DNA of 64,000 nucleotides from Muribaculaceae bacterium (GTDB lineage Bacteria > Bacteroidota > Bacteroidia > Bacteroidales > Muribaculaceae): NCBI GenBank assembly GCA_017557665.1, contig JAFYYI010000024.1:54761-118760 (forward strand). Direction: 5' to 3'. Each line of letters opens with the position of its first letter. Within the stretch, counting starts at the first letter, position 1. This document shows, in pieces, positions 18,586-26,027 of this stretch. Position numbers and translations under genes: made by a program. The notes under the pieces are model-generated. The model searched no databases, was not told where the DNA came from, and saw only the letters and a list, made by a program, of their open reading frames with translations.

Positions 18586-19530
18586 ATGAAAAAGACATTG
18601 TTTTTTGCCATTTTGGCGCTGCTTTGTATGTCCCAAGCAAGAGCCCAGGATAACAGCCCCCTCCCTATCGTGCGTGAAGGTGTCAAGTGGGTTAACGAGA
18701 AGGTGATTGTCGATCATGGCGACACGACCCGATACTACTATAATTATGAAATCCACGGTGATTATGATGACTTCTCTCAGGTTGACAGCTGGTCCGACTA
18801 TGATGGCTTGGGGTACAAGGCTTGCTTTTACTATACGGGAAATGAGCTTGACCTGAATACCGACAGTCTGATTGCTGGGCTGAAAGGTTATGCGTACGAT
18901 ACATATTGCGGAAGGAACCATGCTTACGACGCAGTTAAACATATAATCCCCTTGGGTATATTCACTTCTATTGTAGAACCTAAAAAGTGGATGTACGCTT
19001 TTTATGAAACCGAGTATATGGGTACGACCTACAATATTGTGGATTTTTACATTTTTAGTCAGGAGATACTAGGGAATTCCGGCAGCTATCCAAGGGATCC
19101 GTACTTGACGCATGAGAATTTCACTGAAGTTGAGCCTGTCGAGATTGAGGGCAAGACATGCCGCCGTTGGTCCATCGTGGGCGAGGATGGCGACACGCTG
19201 GCCTATGTGGTCGAGGGCATCGGCTTCGACAGCCGCGACATGGGCGACCTGCTGACGCCGTTCACGCGCCGTCCCGACCCCGCTGCCGACCATCAGGAAT
19301 GGTGCGGCCTGAGCCATGTGGTGAAGGATGGCGAAATCATCTACAAGGGCATGCGCTACCGCAAGGAGAGCATAGTGGGCATCGGCGAGGCGGTGGCCGA
19401 CCAGCCGCGCCGCGTGCTTGACCCGAACTACTACAACCTGATGGGCCAGCCCGTTGGCAAGGAGGTGCCCACCACGCCCGGCATCTACATCCACCAGGGC
19501 CAAAAAATTTGTGTGAGCCGAATACCATGA
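18586..19530 (+). CDS. Secreted protein of unknown function with T9SS-like C-terminal tail
   Basis: 314 residues with a signal peptide (MKKTLFFAILALLCMSQARA, cut before Q-D). No enzymatic motif was recognised. The middle is Tyr/Asp-rich and beta-like. The last 45 residues (YYNLMGQPV, then TPGIYIHQGQKICV) match the short, lysine-poor form of the T9SS tail common in Muribaculaceae/Prevotella proteins. The 5' half is AT-rich (33% GC at 18961-19020, counted) whereas the 3' half is very GC-rich (68% at 19201-19260), a sharp break near 19140. Own promoter inside the inverted repeat at 18525-18567. Its stop codon lies inside a small hairpin. Confidence 0.75.
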   Translation: MKKTLFFAILALLCMSQARAQDNSPLPIVREGVKWVNEKVIVDHGDTTRYYYNYEIHGDYDDFSQVDSWSDYDGLGYKACFYYTGNELDLNTDSLIAGLKGYAYDTYCGRNHAYDAVKHIIPLGIFTSIVEPKKWMYAFYETEYMGTTYNIVDFYIFSQEILGNSGSYPRDPYLTHENFTEVEPVEIEGKTCRRWSIVGEDGDTLAYVVEGIGFDSRDMGDLLTPFTRRPDPAADHQEWCGLSHVVKDGEIIYKGMRYRKESIVGIGEAVADQPRRVLDPNYYNLMGQPVGKEVPTTPGIYIHQGQKICVSRIP

Positions 19531-19683
19531 TGCTCGCATCAATGGTTGAGGCGCAACCAAATTTATCCAACATCGTGGAACGCTGATGTCCAGCGTTGAC
19601 TTCACACAGGGGGCTGCGTTGAGCTAGGGGCTGCTGATAACTATAATCAACTGCGACAATAATAAACCATTGCCGCAGTTGAT
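19528..19683. repeat. Cluster of four perfect or near-perfect hairpins
   Basis: Four successive stem-loops: TGATGC/GCATCA (19528-19541), TGGTTG/CAACCA (19543-19559), AACGCTG/CAGCGTT (19579-19597), and a 15-bp stem with one mismatch (19646-19660 with 19669-19683, core ATCAACTGCG/CGCAGTTGAT). None is followed by a T-run on either strand, so they are not ordinary terminators. No gene is seen between 19531 and 19886. Their role is unknown. Confidence 0.6.
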
Positions 19684-19827
19684 GTAGTATTGTAACTCCA
19701 GTTTGTTTGGTTGTCGCACTGATACCCGCTGTCTATCAAAGCCTTCAGTTCGTTTTGCTGAATACTGATCAGTCAGTCCATGATTATAGCTGCTTGATCT
19801 CAGCGACCGACTATCGATTGATTTGTA

Positions 19828-19861
19828 CTAAAAAGCGGTTGATTGCTTGAGCATCAACCGC
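19828..19861 (-). terminator. Intrinsic terminator of the small secreted protein gene
   Basis: Arms GCGGTTGAT (19835-19843) and ATCAACCGC (19853-19861) pair perfectly with a 9-base loop. On the minus strand the hairpin is followed by TTTTTAG, a good T-run, 25 bases after the stop of the gene at 19887-20444. Confidence 0.8.
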
Positions 19862-19886
19862 GTGGTGATTATGAAACGTTATCATT

Positions 19887-20444
19887 TCATTCTTTGGGAT
19901 TCCGTATGAGCCAATCAAAGGCGATTCTCAATTCGTTAGCCCGATAAGTGACCTCGTCCACCATCAAGGGTGTGGGTGTGGGGCCCTCGACGTCATATAT
20001 GCTACCCTCATGGAAATAGTAGCGGCGATCAAAGCGTTTCCCGTTTTCATCATAGTCTTGGGTTGTGGCAAATAAGAGTCTCTGGCTTGAAGAGTCAAAG
20101 AGGTATTCCTCATTGTATTTCTTCTTCCCGATATTGTAACTGCGGGTGACCAAGTAGAGAGGATAATAGAAGAAATGAGGATCTTCGTCCTCGGAGAGCA
20201 AGTAGGTGCCTCTGACGGTGTTGAAGTAGAAGTGGAGTGTCTCGGTGGTCTTACCGTTACCGCGGACCGTGTAGTTGATCGTGGTAACCATTTCGTTGCC
20301 CATGCCTTTGTTCTTATTCATGGATTCTTTGGCCTGCTGGTAGGCGGTCTGAATCGATGAGATGACAGGGTCTGATTGCTGGGCAGCCACAGTAAGTGCT
20401 GCCAGCATGCAAACGGTGAGCAGGATTTGTCTAAGATTTTTCAT
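19887..20444 (-). CDS. Small secreted protein of unknown function
   Basis: 185 residues; signal peptide about 1-21 (LLTVCMLAALTVAAQ). The mature protein contains two beta-rich stretches (GKTTETLHFYFNTVRGTYLL and EYLFDSSSQRLLFATT) separated by basic/aromatic turns, which suggests a beta-sheet fold, possibly lipocalin- or LolA-like, but no family was recognised. It is a single-gene unit with its own -7 box (20524-20531) and terminator. No cysteine pairs or catalytic motif stand out. Probably periplasmic. Confidence 0.6.
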   Translation of the reverse strand: MKNLRQILLTVCMLAALTVAAQQSDPVISSIQTAYQQAKESMNKNKGMGNEMVTTINYTVRGNGKTTETLHFYFNTVRGTYLLSEDEDPHFFYYPLYLVTRSYNIGKKKYNEEYLFDSSSQRLLFATTQDYDENGKRFDRRYYFHEGSIYDVEGPTPTPLMVDEVTYRANELRIAFDWLIRNPKE

Positions 20445-20523
20445 AACTGTATATATTTAAAAGATAGTTTATTAAGATAAGGGACTGACCTGCTATCAGA
20501 GGTCAAATTCTACATTAATAGTG

Positions 20524-20531
20524 CAAATATA
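20524..20531 (-). promoter_or_regulatory. -7 box for the small secreted protein gene
   Basis: TATATTTG on the minus strand matches TAnnTTTG. It lies 79 bases before the ATG. No -33 TTG at the usual spacing. The remaining sequence from 20532 to 20640 shows no gene or clear element. Confidence 0.45.
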
Positions 20532-20640
20532 GCAATATTTTCCTTTTTCTCTTCTTTTTCGGCAATTTTTATTCAAGAGGGGGTGATATTCGTGTCAGGT
20601 TATTTGATATGCTCTTTTGGGGTGCTGGAAGGCCATAAGA

Positions 20641-20699
20641 TAAAAAAACTATAACAACCAGGACAACAAGAGTGAGCGTTGTCCAAAGTTGTTATAGTT
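20641..20699 (-). terminator. Strong intrinsic terminator of the decarboxylase operon
   Basis: A 12-bp perfect stem AACTATAACAAC/GTTGTTATAGTT (20647-20658, 20688-20699) encloses a second stem GGACAAC/GTTGTCC (20661-20667, 20678-20684). On the minus strand it is followed by seven T residues. It lies 47 bases after the beta-subunit stop. Confidence 0.88.
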
Positions 20700-20745
20700 G
20701 TTGACTGATTAAGAGAGCCGTATGGCTGCTCTTAACTGTTGGTGA

Positions 20746-21900
20746 TTATCCCAGGAAGCCCAGAAGGACACCAGCGGCAACTGCCGAACCGATCACGCCG
20801 GCCACGTTGGGACCCATGGCGTGCATCAACAGGTAGTTGCTGGGATCGCTCTTGAGACCCTGGTCGTTGCTGATGCGTGCTGCCATAGGCACGGCCGATA
20901 CACCGGCATTGCCGATGAGCGGGTTCAACTTCTTGCTCTTGGGCAAAATCAAGTTGAAAAGTTTCACGAACAGCACACCCGAGCAGGTGGCGATGACAAA
21001 TGCGCAGAAGCCGAGGAAGAAGATAAAGATGGTTTCCTTGGTCAGGAACTGCGAAGCCTGAGTCGAGGCACCCACGGTCATACCCAACAAGATGGTCACA
21101 ATGTCGGTCATGGCATTGCTGGCGGTGTGGGCAAGACGCTTGGTCACACCACTCTCACGCAGCAGGTTACCGAAGAACAACATACCCAGCAGGGGGATAG
21201 CCGAGGGAACGACAAAACAGGTCAACAGCAGGCCGAAGATGGGGAAAATGATCTTCTCCAGCTGGCTTACCTTGCGCGCGGGTTTCATGCGCATCTTGCG
21301 CTCTTTCTCGGTCGTCAACAGGCGCATGATGGGCGGCTGAATCACCGGAACGAGTGCCATATAGCTGTAGGCACTCACGGCAATCGCCCCCATCAGGTTA
21401 GGTGCCAGCTTTGATGACAGGAAGATGGCGGTAGGGCCGTCGGCGCCACCGATGATGGCGATAGCACCGGCCTGGTCGGGCATGAAGCCCAAGGCAAGGG
21501 CGATCATATAGGCGCCGAAGATACCAAACTGGGCGGCAGCACCCACAAGCATCAACTTGGGGTTGGCGAGCAGCGCGCTGAAGTCGGTCATCGCGCCGAT
21601 GCCCAGGAAGATGAGCGGCGGGTACCAACCGTTGCGCACACCTTGATACAGGATGTTAAGGACAGAACCGTCCTCATAGATGCCAATCTCGTTGCCCGGC
21701 TGGAACGGGATGTTACCGATCAGGATACCGAAGCCGATGGGAACAAGCAGCATGGGCTCAAAATCATGCTTGATGGCGAGGTAGATGAAGAACAGACCCA
21801 CCAAGATCATGATCAGGTTAGTGTAGTCAAAGTTGTAGAATCCGGTGAAATGCCAGAAATCCAGCAACTTAGTGAACAGGAAATTGTCAAGCAGTACCAT
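20746..21900 (-). CDS. mmdB: Na+-translocating methylmalonyl-CoA decarboxylase beta subunit
   Basis: This membrane subunit removes CO2 from carboxybiotin and couples it to Na+ export. The 384 residues form about nine to eleven helices; conserved family segments include [40 protein letters not shown] (the GGADGPT segment with the Na+-site Asp) and the C-terminal [23 protein letters not shown]. It is the last gene of the mce-alpha-delta-biotin carrier-beta operon. The same family includes oxaloacetate and glutaconyl-CoA decarboxylases, but the adjacent methylmalonyl-CoA epimerase and alpha subunit favour methylmalonyl-CoA. Normal length. Confidence 0.93.
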   Translation of the reverse strand: MVLLDNFLFTKLLDFWHFTGFYNFDYTNLIMILVGLFFIYLAIKHDFEPMLLVPIGFGILIGNIPFQPGNEIGIYEDGSVLNILYQGVRNGWYPPLIFLGIGAMTDFSALLANPKLMLVGAAAQFGIFGAYMIALALGFMPDQAGAIAIIGGADGPTAIFLSSKLAPNLMGAIAVSAYSYMALVPVIQPPIMRLLTTEKERKMRMKPARKVSQLEKIIFPIFGLLLTCFVVPSAIPLLGMLFFGNLLRESGVTKRLAHTASNAMTDIVTILLGMTVGASTQASQFLTKETIFIFFLGFCAFVIATCSGVLFVKLFNLILPKSKKLNPLIGNAGVSAVPMAARISNDQGLKSDPSNYLLMHAMGPNVAGVIGSAVAAGVLLGFLG

Positions 21901-21904
21901 AGCT

Positions 21905-21995
21905 TTAACTAGTTTCTGGTTTCTAGTCCTTAGTTTCTAGTTTTTGAGTCTATAGGAAGCGGATGCTTACTAGAGACTAGAAACTCTGGACTATA
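21905..21995. repeat. Low-complexity CTAGTTTC-type repeats in operon spacer
   Basis: The spacer between the biotin carrier and beta-subunit genes holds several variants of TTTCTAGT/CTAGTTTC on one side and CTAGAGACTAGAAACT on the other, forming a loose inverted array. It is one of several such simple-repeat spacers in the window (see 25891-26023 and 47864-47906). Confidence 0.5.
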
Positions 21996-22001
21996 AACTA
22001 A

Positions 22002-22436
22002 TTATCCGATTACCATGATAGTGTTACCCTCGAGTACCGAATCCTCCTTCGATACCTCGATGCTCTTGACGGTTCCGTCAACTCCAGCATGAATCTCGTT
22101 GCCCATCTTCATGGCCTCAAGGATGCATACCACGTCGTCGGCCTTCACTTGCTGACCAACCTTGACAAAGATGTCCTTGATGACGCCGGGAAGCGGCGAC
22201 TCAATCACGTGACCTCCGCCAGCGGCGGGCGCAGCCTTGCGGGCGGCAGGCTTGGGAGCGGCGGCGGGAGCATCGCTCACTGCGACACGCTTAACGGCGG
22301 GAGCGGCCTTGGGCTGCTCGGGCAATTCAACATCGTATGCCACGCCGTTCAATTGGATATGGGCGATATTGCCCTCAATGTTATCGATGGCAACAGTGTA
22401 CTCGTTACCATTGATCTTATATTTGTATTCCTTCAT
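22002..22436 (-). CDS. mmdC: Biotin carboxyl carrier subunit of the decarboxylase (gamma)
   Basis: 144 residues with an N-terminal beta domain (MKEYKYKINGNEYTV), a flexible Ala/Pro/Lys linker (about 42-75) and a C-terminal biotinyl domain. The biotin is expected on K110 in EAMKMGNE. The arm swings carboxybiotin from the carboxyltransferase (alpha) to the membrane beta subunit. It is fourth in the operon; the long Ala/Pro linker is normal for this subunit. Confidence 0.95.
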   Translation of the reverse strand: MKEYKYKINGNEYTVAIDNIEGNIAHIQLNGVAYDVELPEQPKAAPAVKRVAVSDAPAAAPKPAARKAAPAAGGGHVIESPLPGVIKDIFVKVGQQVKADDVVCILEAMKMGNEIHAGVDGTVKSIEVSKEDSVLEGNTIMVIG

Positions 22437-22548
22437 TTTGAGTGAATGGTTTTTTGTTTATCAGTTTCCGGTTCTTGTTCTGTAATCTCTAGAAGATGGT
22501 GATCATACTAAAAACATAAAACTCACGACCGAAAACTGAATGAGTTGA

Positions 22549-23571
22549 TTATTTCTTGATAACGGGTAATTCGCGCATCAGATTCGTCTTGGTGGCCCAG
22601 GTCGAACCGTCACGGGGAGACAGTGTCAAGACGCCGCTCTCCTGGTCATGGGCGTTCAAGTGCTGATACAAGGCGAAACAAATGGCTGCCATCTTCTCAC
22701 CGTCAATGTCGCCGTTGGTGGCAGATACTGCGGTGGCTGGAACGGCTTCGGGAGCTGCTGCCTTCTCCTTGTTCTCGGTCTGCAGATTCCGGCTGGCAAA
22801 CTTGCCGAACAGCTTGAAGCAGATGTAGAGCAGGGCCAGGGCGCTGAAGACCACCGACATTGCCAACAGGGCAATCCAGTAGCCGTGAGGATCTTCTTCA
22901 CGGAACTTCTCGATGTTCTCGTTCACCTCGCGGGCATTGTAGTTGCCCTTGGTGACAGCGGTCTTAATGGTCTTGCCGTCCTTTACGGTCCAGTTGGTCT
23001 TGCCGTCATCCAGCACGCTGGGCAGGCGACCTTCTTTATCGATAGCATAGGTCTCACCCGGTTTGAGTGACGCGGGAATCGTCACATCGTCAACCAGGTC
23101 ACCATTCACGTCATAGAGGGCCACATAATTGTCTTGGCCAGCCTTCAAGGTGAAAGGCAGGTGGAAGGTTCCAGCCTTCACATCACCATCGGCTTCCATG
23201 ACAAAGTGGGTGCGGGGTGCGATCTTGGTGTTGCGTTCGTCGCCACGGGGAATCTCGTAGATGTCCATGGGACGTTCCTTGCACCACTCAATCAACACCT
23301 TATTGGGCTTAATCTTAGAAGTGTCTGTCACGGCCTTGATGTGGTTCTTGACCTCTTCGCGGCTCAGCGTGGTGATAAACATCTTCTCGACGGCATTGGT
23401 GCTGTAGGATGAGTTGTAGAACTCAATCCAGCCGTTGCCGCCCGTGCTGTCCTGCTGGACCATTACCTCGTTGATGCGCACGTTTTTGCGGCCCTGGGCC
23501 AACGTGGGCAGTGCGAGGATGGCGCACAGCAGCATGAGTGTCAATGCTCTTTTACTCATAACAGATTGCAT
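22549..23571 (-). CDS. OadG-family delta subunit with N-terminal lamin-tail-like domain
   Basis: 340 residues, much larger than the classical OadG delta subunit (80-110 residues). Signal peptide about 1-25 (ILALPTLAQG); residues about 30-180 look like a lamin-tail domain (VRINEVMVQQDS, GGNGWIEFYN, then YALYDV-like strands); a single span at about 231-255 (YWIALLAMSVVFSALALLYI) followed by a cytoplasmic Ala/Glu tail and a conserved C-terminal patch (MAAICFALYQHLNAHDQESG) typical of the OadG family. The delta subunit holds the alpha and beta subunits together. The periplasmic domain is an addition seen in Bacteroidales. Starts 3 bases after the alpha-subunit stop; an alternative ATG at codon 5 (23559) is possible. 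Confidence 0.85.
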   Translation of the reverse strand: MQSVMSKRALTLMLLCAILALPTLAQGRKNVRINEVMVQQDSTGGNGWIEFYNSSYSTNAVEKMFITTLSREEVKNHIKAVTDTSKIKPNKVLIEWCKERPMDIYEIPRGDERNTKIAPRTHFVMEADGDVKAGTFHLPFTLKAGQDNYVALYDVNGDLVDDVTIPASLKPGETYAIDKEGRLPSVLDDGKTNWTVKDGKTIKTAVTKGNYNAREVNENIEKFREEDPHGYWIALLAMSVVFSALALLYICFKLFGKFASRNLQTENKEKAAAPEAVPATAVSATNGDIDGEKMAAICFALYQHLNAHDQESGVLTLSPRDGSTWATKTNLMRELPVIKK

Positions 23572-23574
23572 TGA

Positions 23575-25188
23575 TTACAAGGGAATATTACCATGCTTCT
23601 TGGCAGGGTTGGTCAACTTCTTGGTGCGCAGCACTTCCAGAGCACGAATCACGCGGAAACGAGTGTTCCTCGGCTCGATCACGTCATCGATGTAGCCATA
23701 GCGAGCTGCATTGTAAGGCGTGCAGAAGAGGTTGTTGTACTCGTCTTCCTTCTCCTGGATGAACTTCTTGCCCTGCTCGAGCAGCTCCTTGGCCTTGGCT
23801 TCGTCGCCAGCAGCCTTGGCCTCTTCGGCCTGGGTCTTGAAGTTCTTGCTGTCCTTGGCATAGAGGATCTCGGCAGCACCGGCAGCGCCCATAACGGCGA
23901 TCTCGGCGCTGGGCCATGCGTAGTTCAGGTCACCGCGCAGCTGCTTGCAGCTCATCACGATGTGCGAGCCGCCATAGCTCTTGCGCAGAGTAACTGTAAC
24001 CTTGGGCACGGTAGCCTCGCCATAGGCGTAGAGCAACTTGGCACCGTTCATGATCACAGCGTTATACTCTTGGCCGGTACCGGGCAAGAAGCCGGGCACG
24101 TCAACGAGGGTTACCAGAGGAATGTTGAAGGCGTCGCAGAAGCGGACGAAGCGGCCGCCCTTCTTCGATGCGTTCACGTCGAGCACACCAGCCATGCAGT
24201 TGGGCTGGTTGGCAACTACGCCGACAGCCTGGCCGTTGAAGCGGGCGAAGCCGACGATGATGTTCTTGGCAAAGTCCTTGTGAACCTCGAGGAACTCACC
24301 ATTGTCGACGATGGCGCTGATCACCTGATACATGTCGTAGGGGTCGTTGGCGCTCTCGGGGATGATGTTGTTCAGGGCATCCTCCACACGGTCGATGGGA
24401 TCGGTGCACTCCACACGGGGAGTCTCCTCCATATTGTTGCTGGGCATGTAGCTCAACAGCTGGCGGATGATGGCGATAGCCTCTTCCTCGGTTTCGGCGG
24501 CAAAGTGGGCCACACCGCTCTTGCTGGCATGAACACCTGCACCACCGAGCTGCTCCTGGGTCACATTCTCGCCAGTCACGGTCTTCACGACCTTGGGACC
24601 GGTCAAGAACATGAAGGAGATACCCTTGGCCATGATGATGAAGTCGGTCAGGGCAGGGGAGTAAACGGCACCACCGGCACAGGGGCCAAGGATGGCGCTG
24701 ATCTGGGGAATCACACCCGAGGCGTTGATATTGCGCTGGAAGATTTCGGCATAGCCGGCCAGTGCGTTCACGCTCTCCTGGATGCGGGCACCGCCCGAGT
24801 CATTCAGGCCGACAACAGGTGCGCCCTGCTTCATGGCGAGGTCCATCACCTTACACATCTTAAGTGCCATGGTCTCACCCAGTGAACCGCCGATGACGGT
24901 AGCATCCTGAGCAAAGACGTAAACCAGACGACCACCAACGGTACCGAAACCGGTCACAACGCCGTCGCCGTCATAGGTCTTCTTCTCCATGCCGAAGTTG
25001 GTGCAGCGGTGCTGAACAAACATGTCCAGTTCCTCAAAGCTGCCCTCGTCAAGGAGCATATTGATGCGCTCACGGGCAGTGAATTTGCCCTTCTCGTGCT
25101 GCTTGGCAATGGCCTTCTCGCCACCACCCAGGCGCGCTTTCTCGCGACGCTCGATCAGCTCTTGAATCTTATCAAGTTGTTTTCCCAT
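23575..25188 (-). CDS. mmdA: Methylmalonyl-CoA decarboxylase alpha subunit (carboxyltransferase)
   Basis: 537 residues of the acyl-CoA carboxylase beta-type family. Recognised segments: ERINMLLDEGSFEELDMF, the CoA-binding GGARIQESVNALAGYAEI, GPCAGGAVYSPALTDFI, FLTGPKVVKTVTGE and VPGFLPGTGQEY. It transfers the carboxyl group of methylmalonyl-CoA to biotin on the gamma subunit, giving propionyl-CoA. A Lys/Glu/Ala-rich helical insert (about 440-490) near the C-terminus lengthens it slightly. Its neighbours (epimerase upstream, OadG, biotin carrier, beta) make the function clear: the Na+-pumping end of the succinate-to-propionate pathway. Confidence 0.93.
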   Translation of the reverse strand: MGKQLDKIQELIERREKARLGGGEKAIAKQHEKGKFTARERINMLLDEGSFEELDMFVQHRCTNFGMEKKTYDGDGVVTGFGTVGGRLVYVFAQDATVIGGSLGETMALKMCKVMDLAMKQGAPVVGLNDSGGARIQESVNALAGYAEIFQRNINASGVIPQISAILGPCAGGAVYSPALTDFIIMAKGISFMFLTGPKVVKTVTGENVTQEQLGGAGVHASKSGVAHFAAETEEEAIAIIRQLLSYMPSNNMEETPRVECTDPIDRVEDALNNIIPESANDPYDMYQVISAIVDNGEFLEVHKDFAKNIIVGFARFNGQAVGVVANQPNCMAGVLDVNASKKGGRFVRFCDAFNIPLVTLVDVPGFLPGTGQEYNAVIMNGAKLLYAYGEATVPKVTVTLRKSYGGSHIVMSCKQLRGDLNYAWPSAEIAVMGAAGAAEILYAKDSKNFKTQAEEAKAAGDEAKAKELLEQGKKFIQEKEDEYNNLFCTPYNAARYGYIDDVIEPRNTRFRVIRALEVLRTKKLTNPAKKHGNIPL

Positions 25189-25249
25189 TTTTGAACGTTA
25201 TTTGTTTAAAGCGTTAACAAAGCGCTAATAGCTAATTGCTAACAGCTGA

Positions 25250-25669
25250 TTACTCATTGGGTTTCTCACAAAGCTCTAACAACGCGCCACAAGTGGTCTT
25301 GGGATGCAGGAAGGCGATGTTCAGGCCCTCAGCGCCCTTGCGGGGCTGTGCATCGATGACGCGGCCACCCTTCTCCTGAACCTCGTTCAGAGCGTTCTGA
25401 ACGCCGTCCTCGATAGCAAAGGCAACGTGCTGGATGCCACCACGGCCACCGTTCTTCTCGATGAACTTGGCGATAGCGCTCTCGGGGGCAGTAGCCTCGA
25501 GCAGCTCAATCTTGGTCTGACCAACCTGGAAGAAGGCGGTCTTTACCTTCTGATCAGCAACTTCTTCAATTGCGAAGCACTTGATGCCCAACATGTTCTC
25601 GTAGAAAGGAATGGCCTCCTCGAGCGAGGTAACGGCGATTCCCACGTGTTCAATGTGCGAAATCTTCAT
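25250..25669 (-). CDS. mce: Methylmalonyl-CoA epimerase
   Basis: 139 residues, glyoxalase/bleomycin-resistance (VOC) fold. Starts KISHIEHVGIAVTSLEEAIPFYEN; HVGIAV carries a metal-binding His, and RGGIQHVAFAIED and a C-terminal GALLELCE carry the second His and Glu. It interconverts (2R)- and (2S)-methylmalonyl-CoA between the B12-dependent mutase and the decarboxylase. First gene of the operon, with a -7 box at 25729-25736. The mutase genes are not in the window. Confidence 0.95.
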   Translation of the reverse strand: MKISHIEHVGIAVTSLEEAIPFYENMLGIKCFAIEEVADQKVKTAFFQVGQTKIELLEATAPESAIAKFIEKNGGRGGIQHVAFAIEDGVQNALNEVQEKGGRVIDAQPRKGAEGLNIAFLHPKTTCGALLELCEKPNE

Positions 25670-25728
25670 AACTGTTTGATTTTTAATAAATTATTTAATG
25701 TAAATAAATGATTTCTCGAATTAACGCA

Positions 25729-25736
25729 CAAAAGTA
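25729..25736 (-). promoter_or_regulatory. -7 box for the epimerase/decarboxylase operon
   Basis: TACTTTTG on the minus strand fits TAnnTTTG; it lies 60 bases upstream of the mce ATG. The -33 region is A/T-only. The long upstream gap suggests this is the main promoter for the five-gene operon. Confidence 0.55.
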
Positions 25737-25776
25737 CAAAAAATTATTTTTATATAATGTAGCAGTATGCTTAAAA

Positions 25777-25896
25777 ATGAATAAAATACGCGGTGCCGCG
25801 ATGAACAACAGAGGCCTGACCAAGCAGAAACTGTTGCTCATGATATCAGATGACTATCCCTTGTGGGTAACTTCAGGATTTGATGTTGGATTTTAG
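25777..25896 (+). CDS. Possible 39-residue ORF or remnant
   Basis: An ATG frame gives a 39-residue product containing NNRGLTKQKLLLMISDDYP, which reads more like protein (amphipathic helix) than random sequence. There is no recognisable ribosome-binding site or promoter, and it runs straight into the TTAGAC repeats. It may be the beginning of a lost gene or chance. Weak call. Confidence 0.2.
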   Translation: MNKIRGAAMNNRGLTKQKLLLMISDDYPLWVTSGFDVGF

Positions 25897-26023
25897 ACTT
25901 TAGATGTTAGATTTTAGACTTTAGACTTTAGACATTAGACATCAGACCTTAGACATCAGACATTAGGCTTAACTCCTCATTTCTCATTCCTAACTCCTAA
26001 TTTCTAACTCCTAACTCCTCATT
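25891..26023. repeat. Degenerate short tandem repeats (TTAGAC and TAACTCC families)
   Basis: From 25891 to about 25968 the sequence is a run of 6-8 base units of the type TTTAGAC/TTAGATG/ACATCAGAC; from 25970 to 26023 it changes to units such as TAACTCC, TCATTTC, TAATTTC. It has no constant spacers and so is not CRISPR. It sits just past the stop of the minus-strand gene at 26028. Confidence 0.8.
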
Positions 26024-26027
26024 CCAT

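Noticed and set aside
19646..19683. Integron attC site
   Set aside because: The hairpin lacks the paired R/L core boxes and there is no integrase or gene cassette beside it.
23593..24885. 430-codon open frame opposite mmdA
   Set aside because: Antisense shadow of the alpha subunit; no domain, no promoter.
25891..26023. CRISPR array
   Set aside because: Units are 6-8 bases and degenerate, without constant repeats of 24-40 bases or unique spacers; no cas genes.
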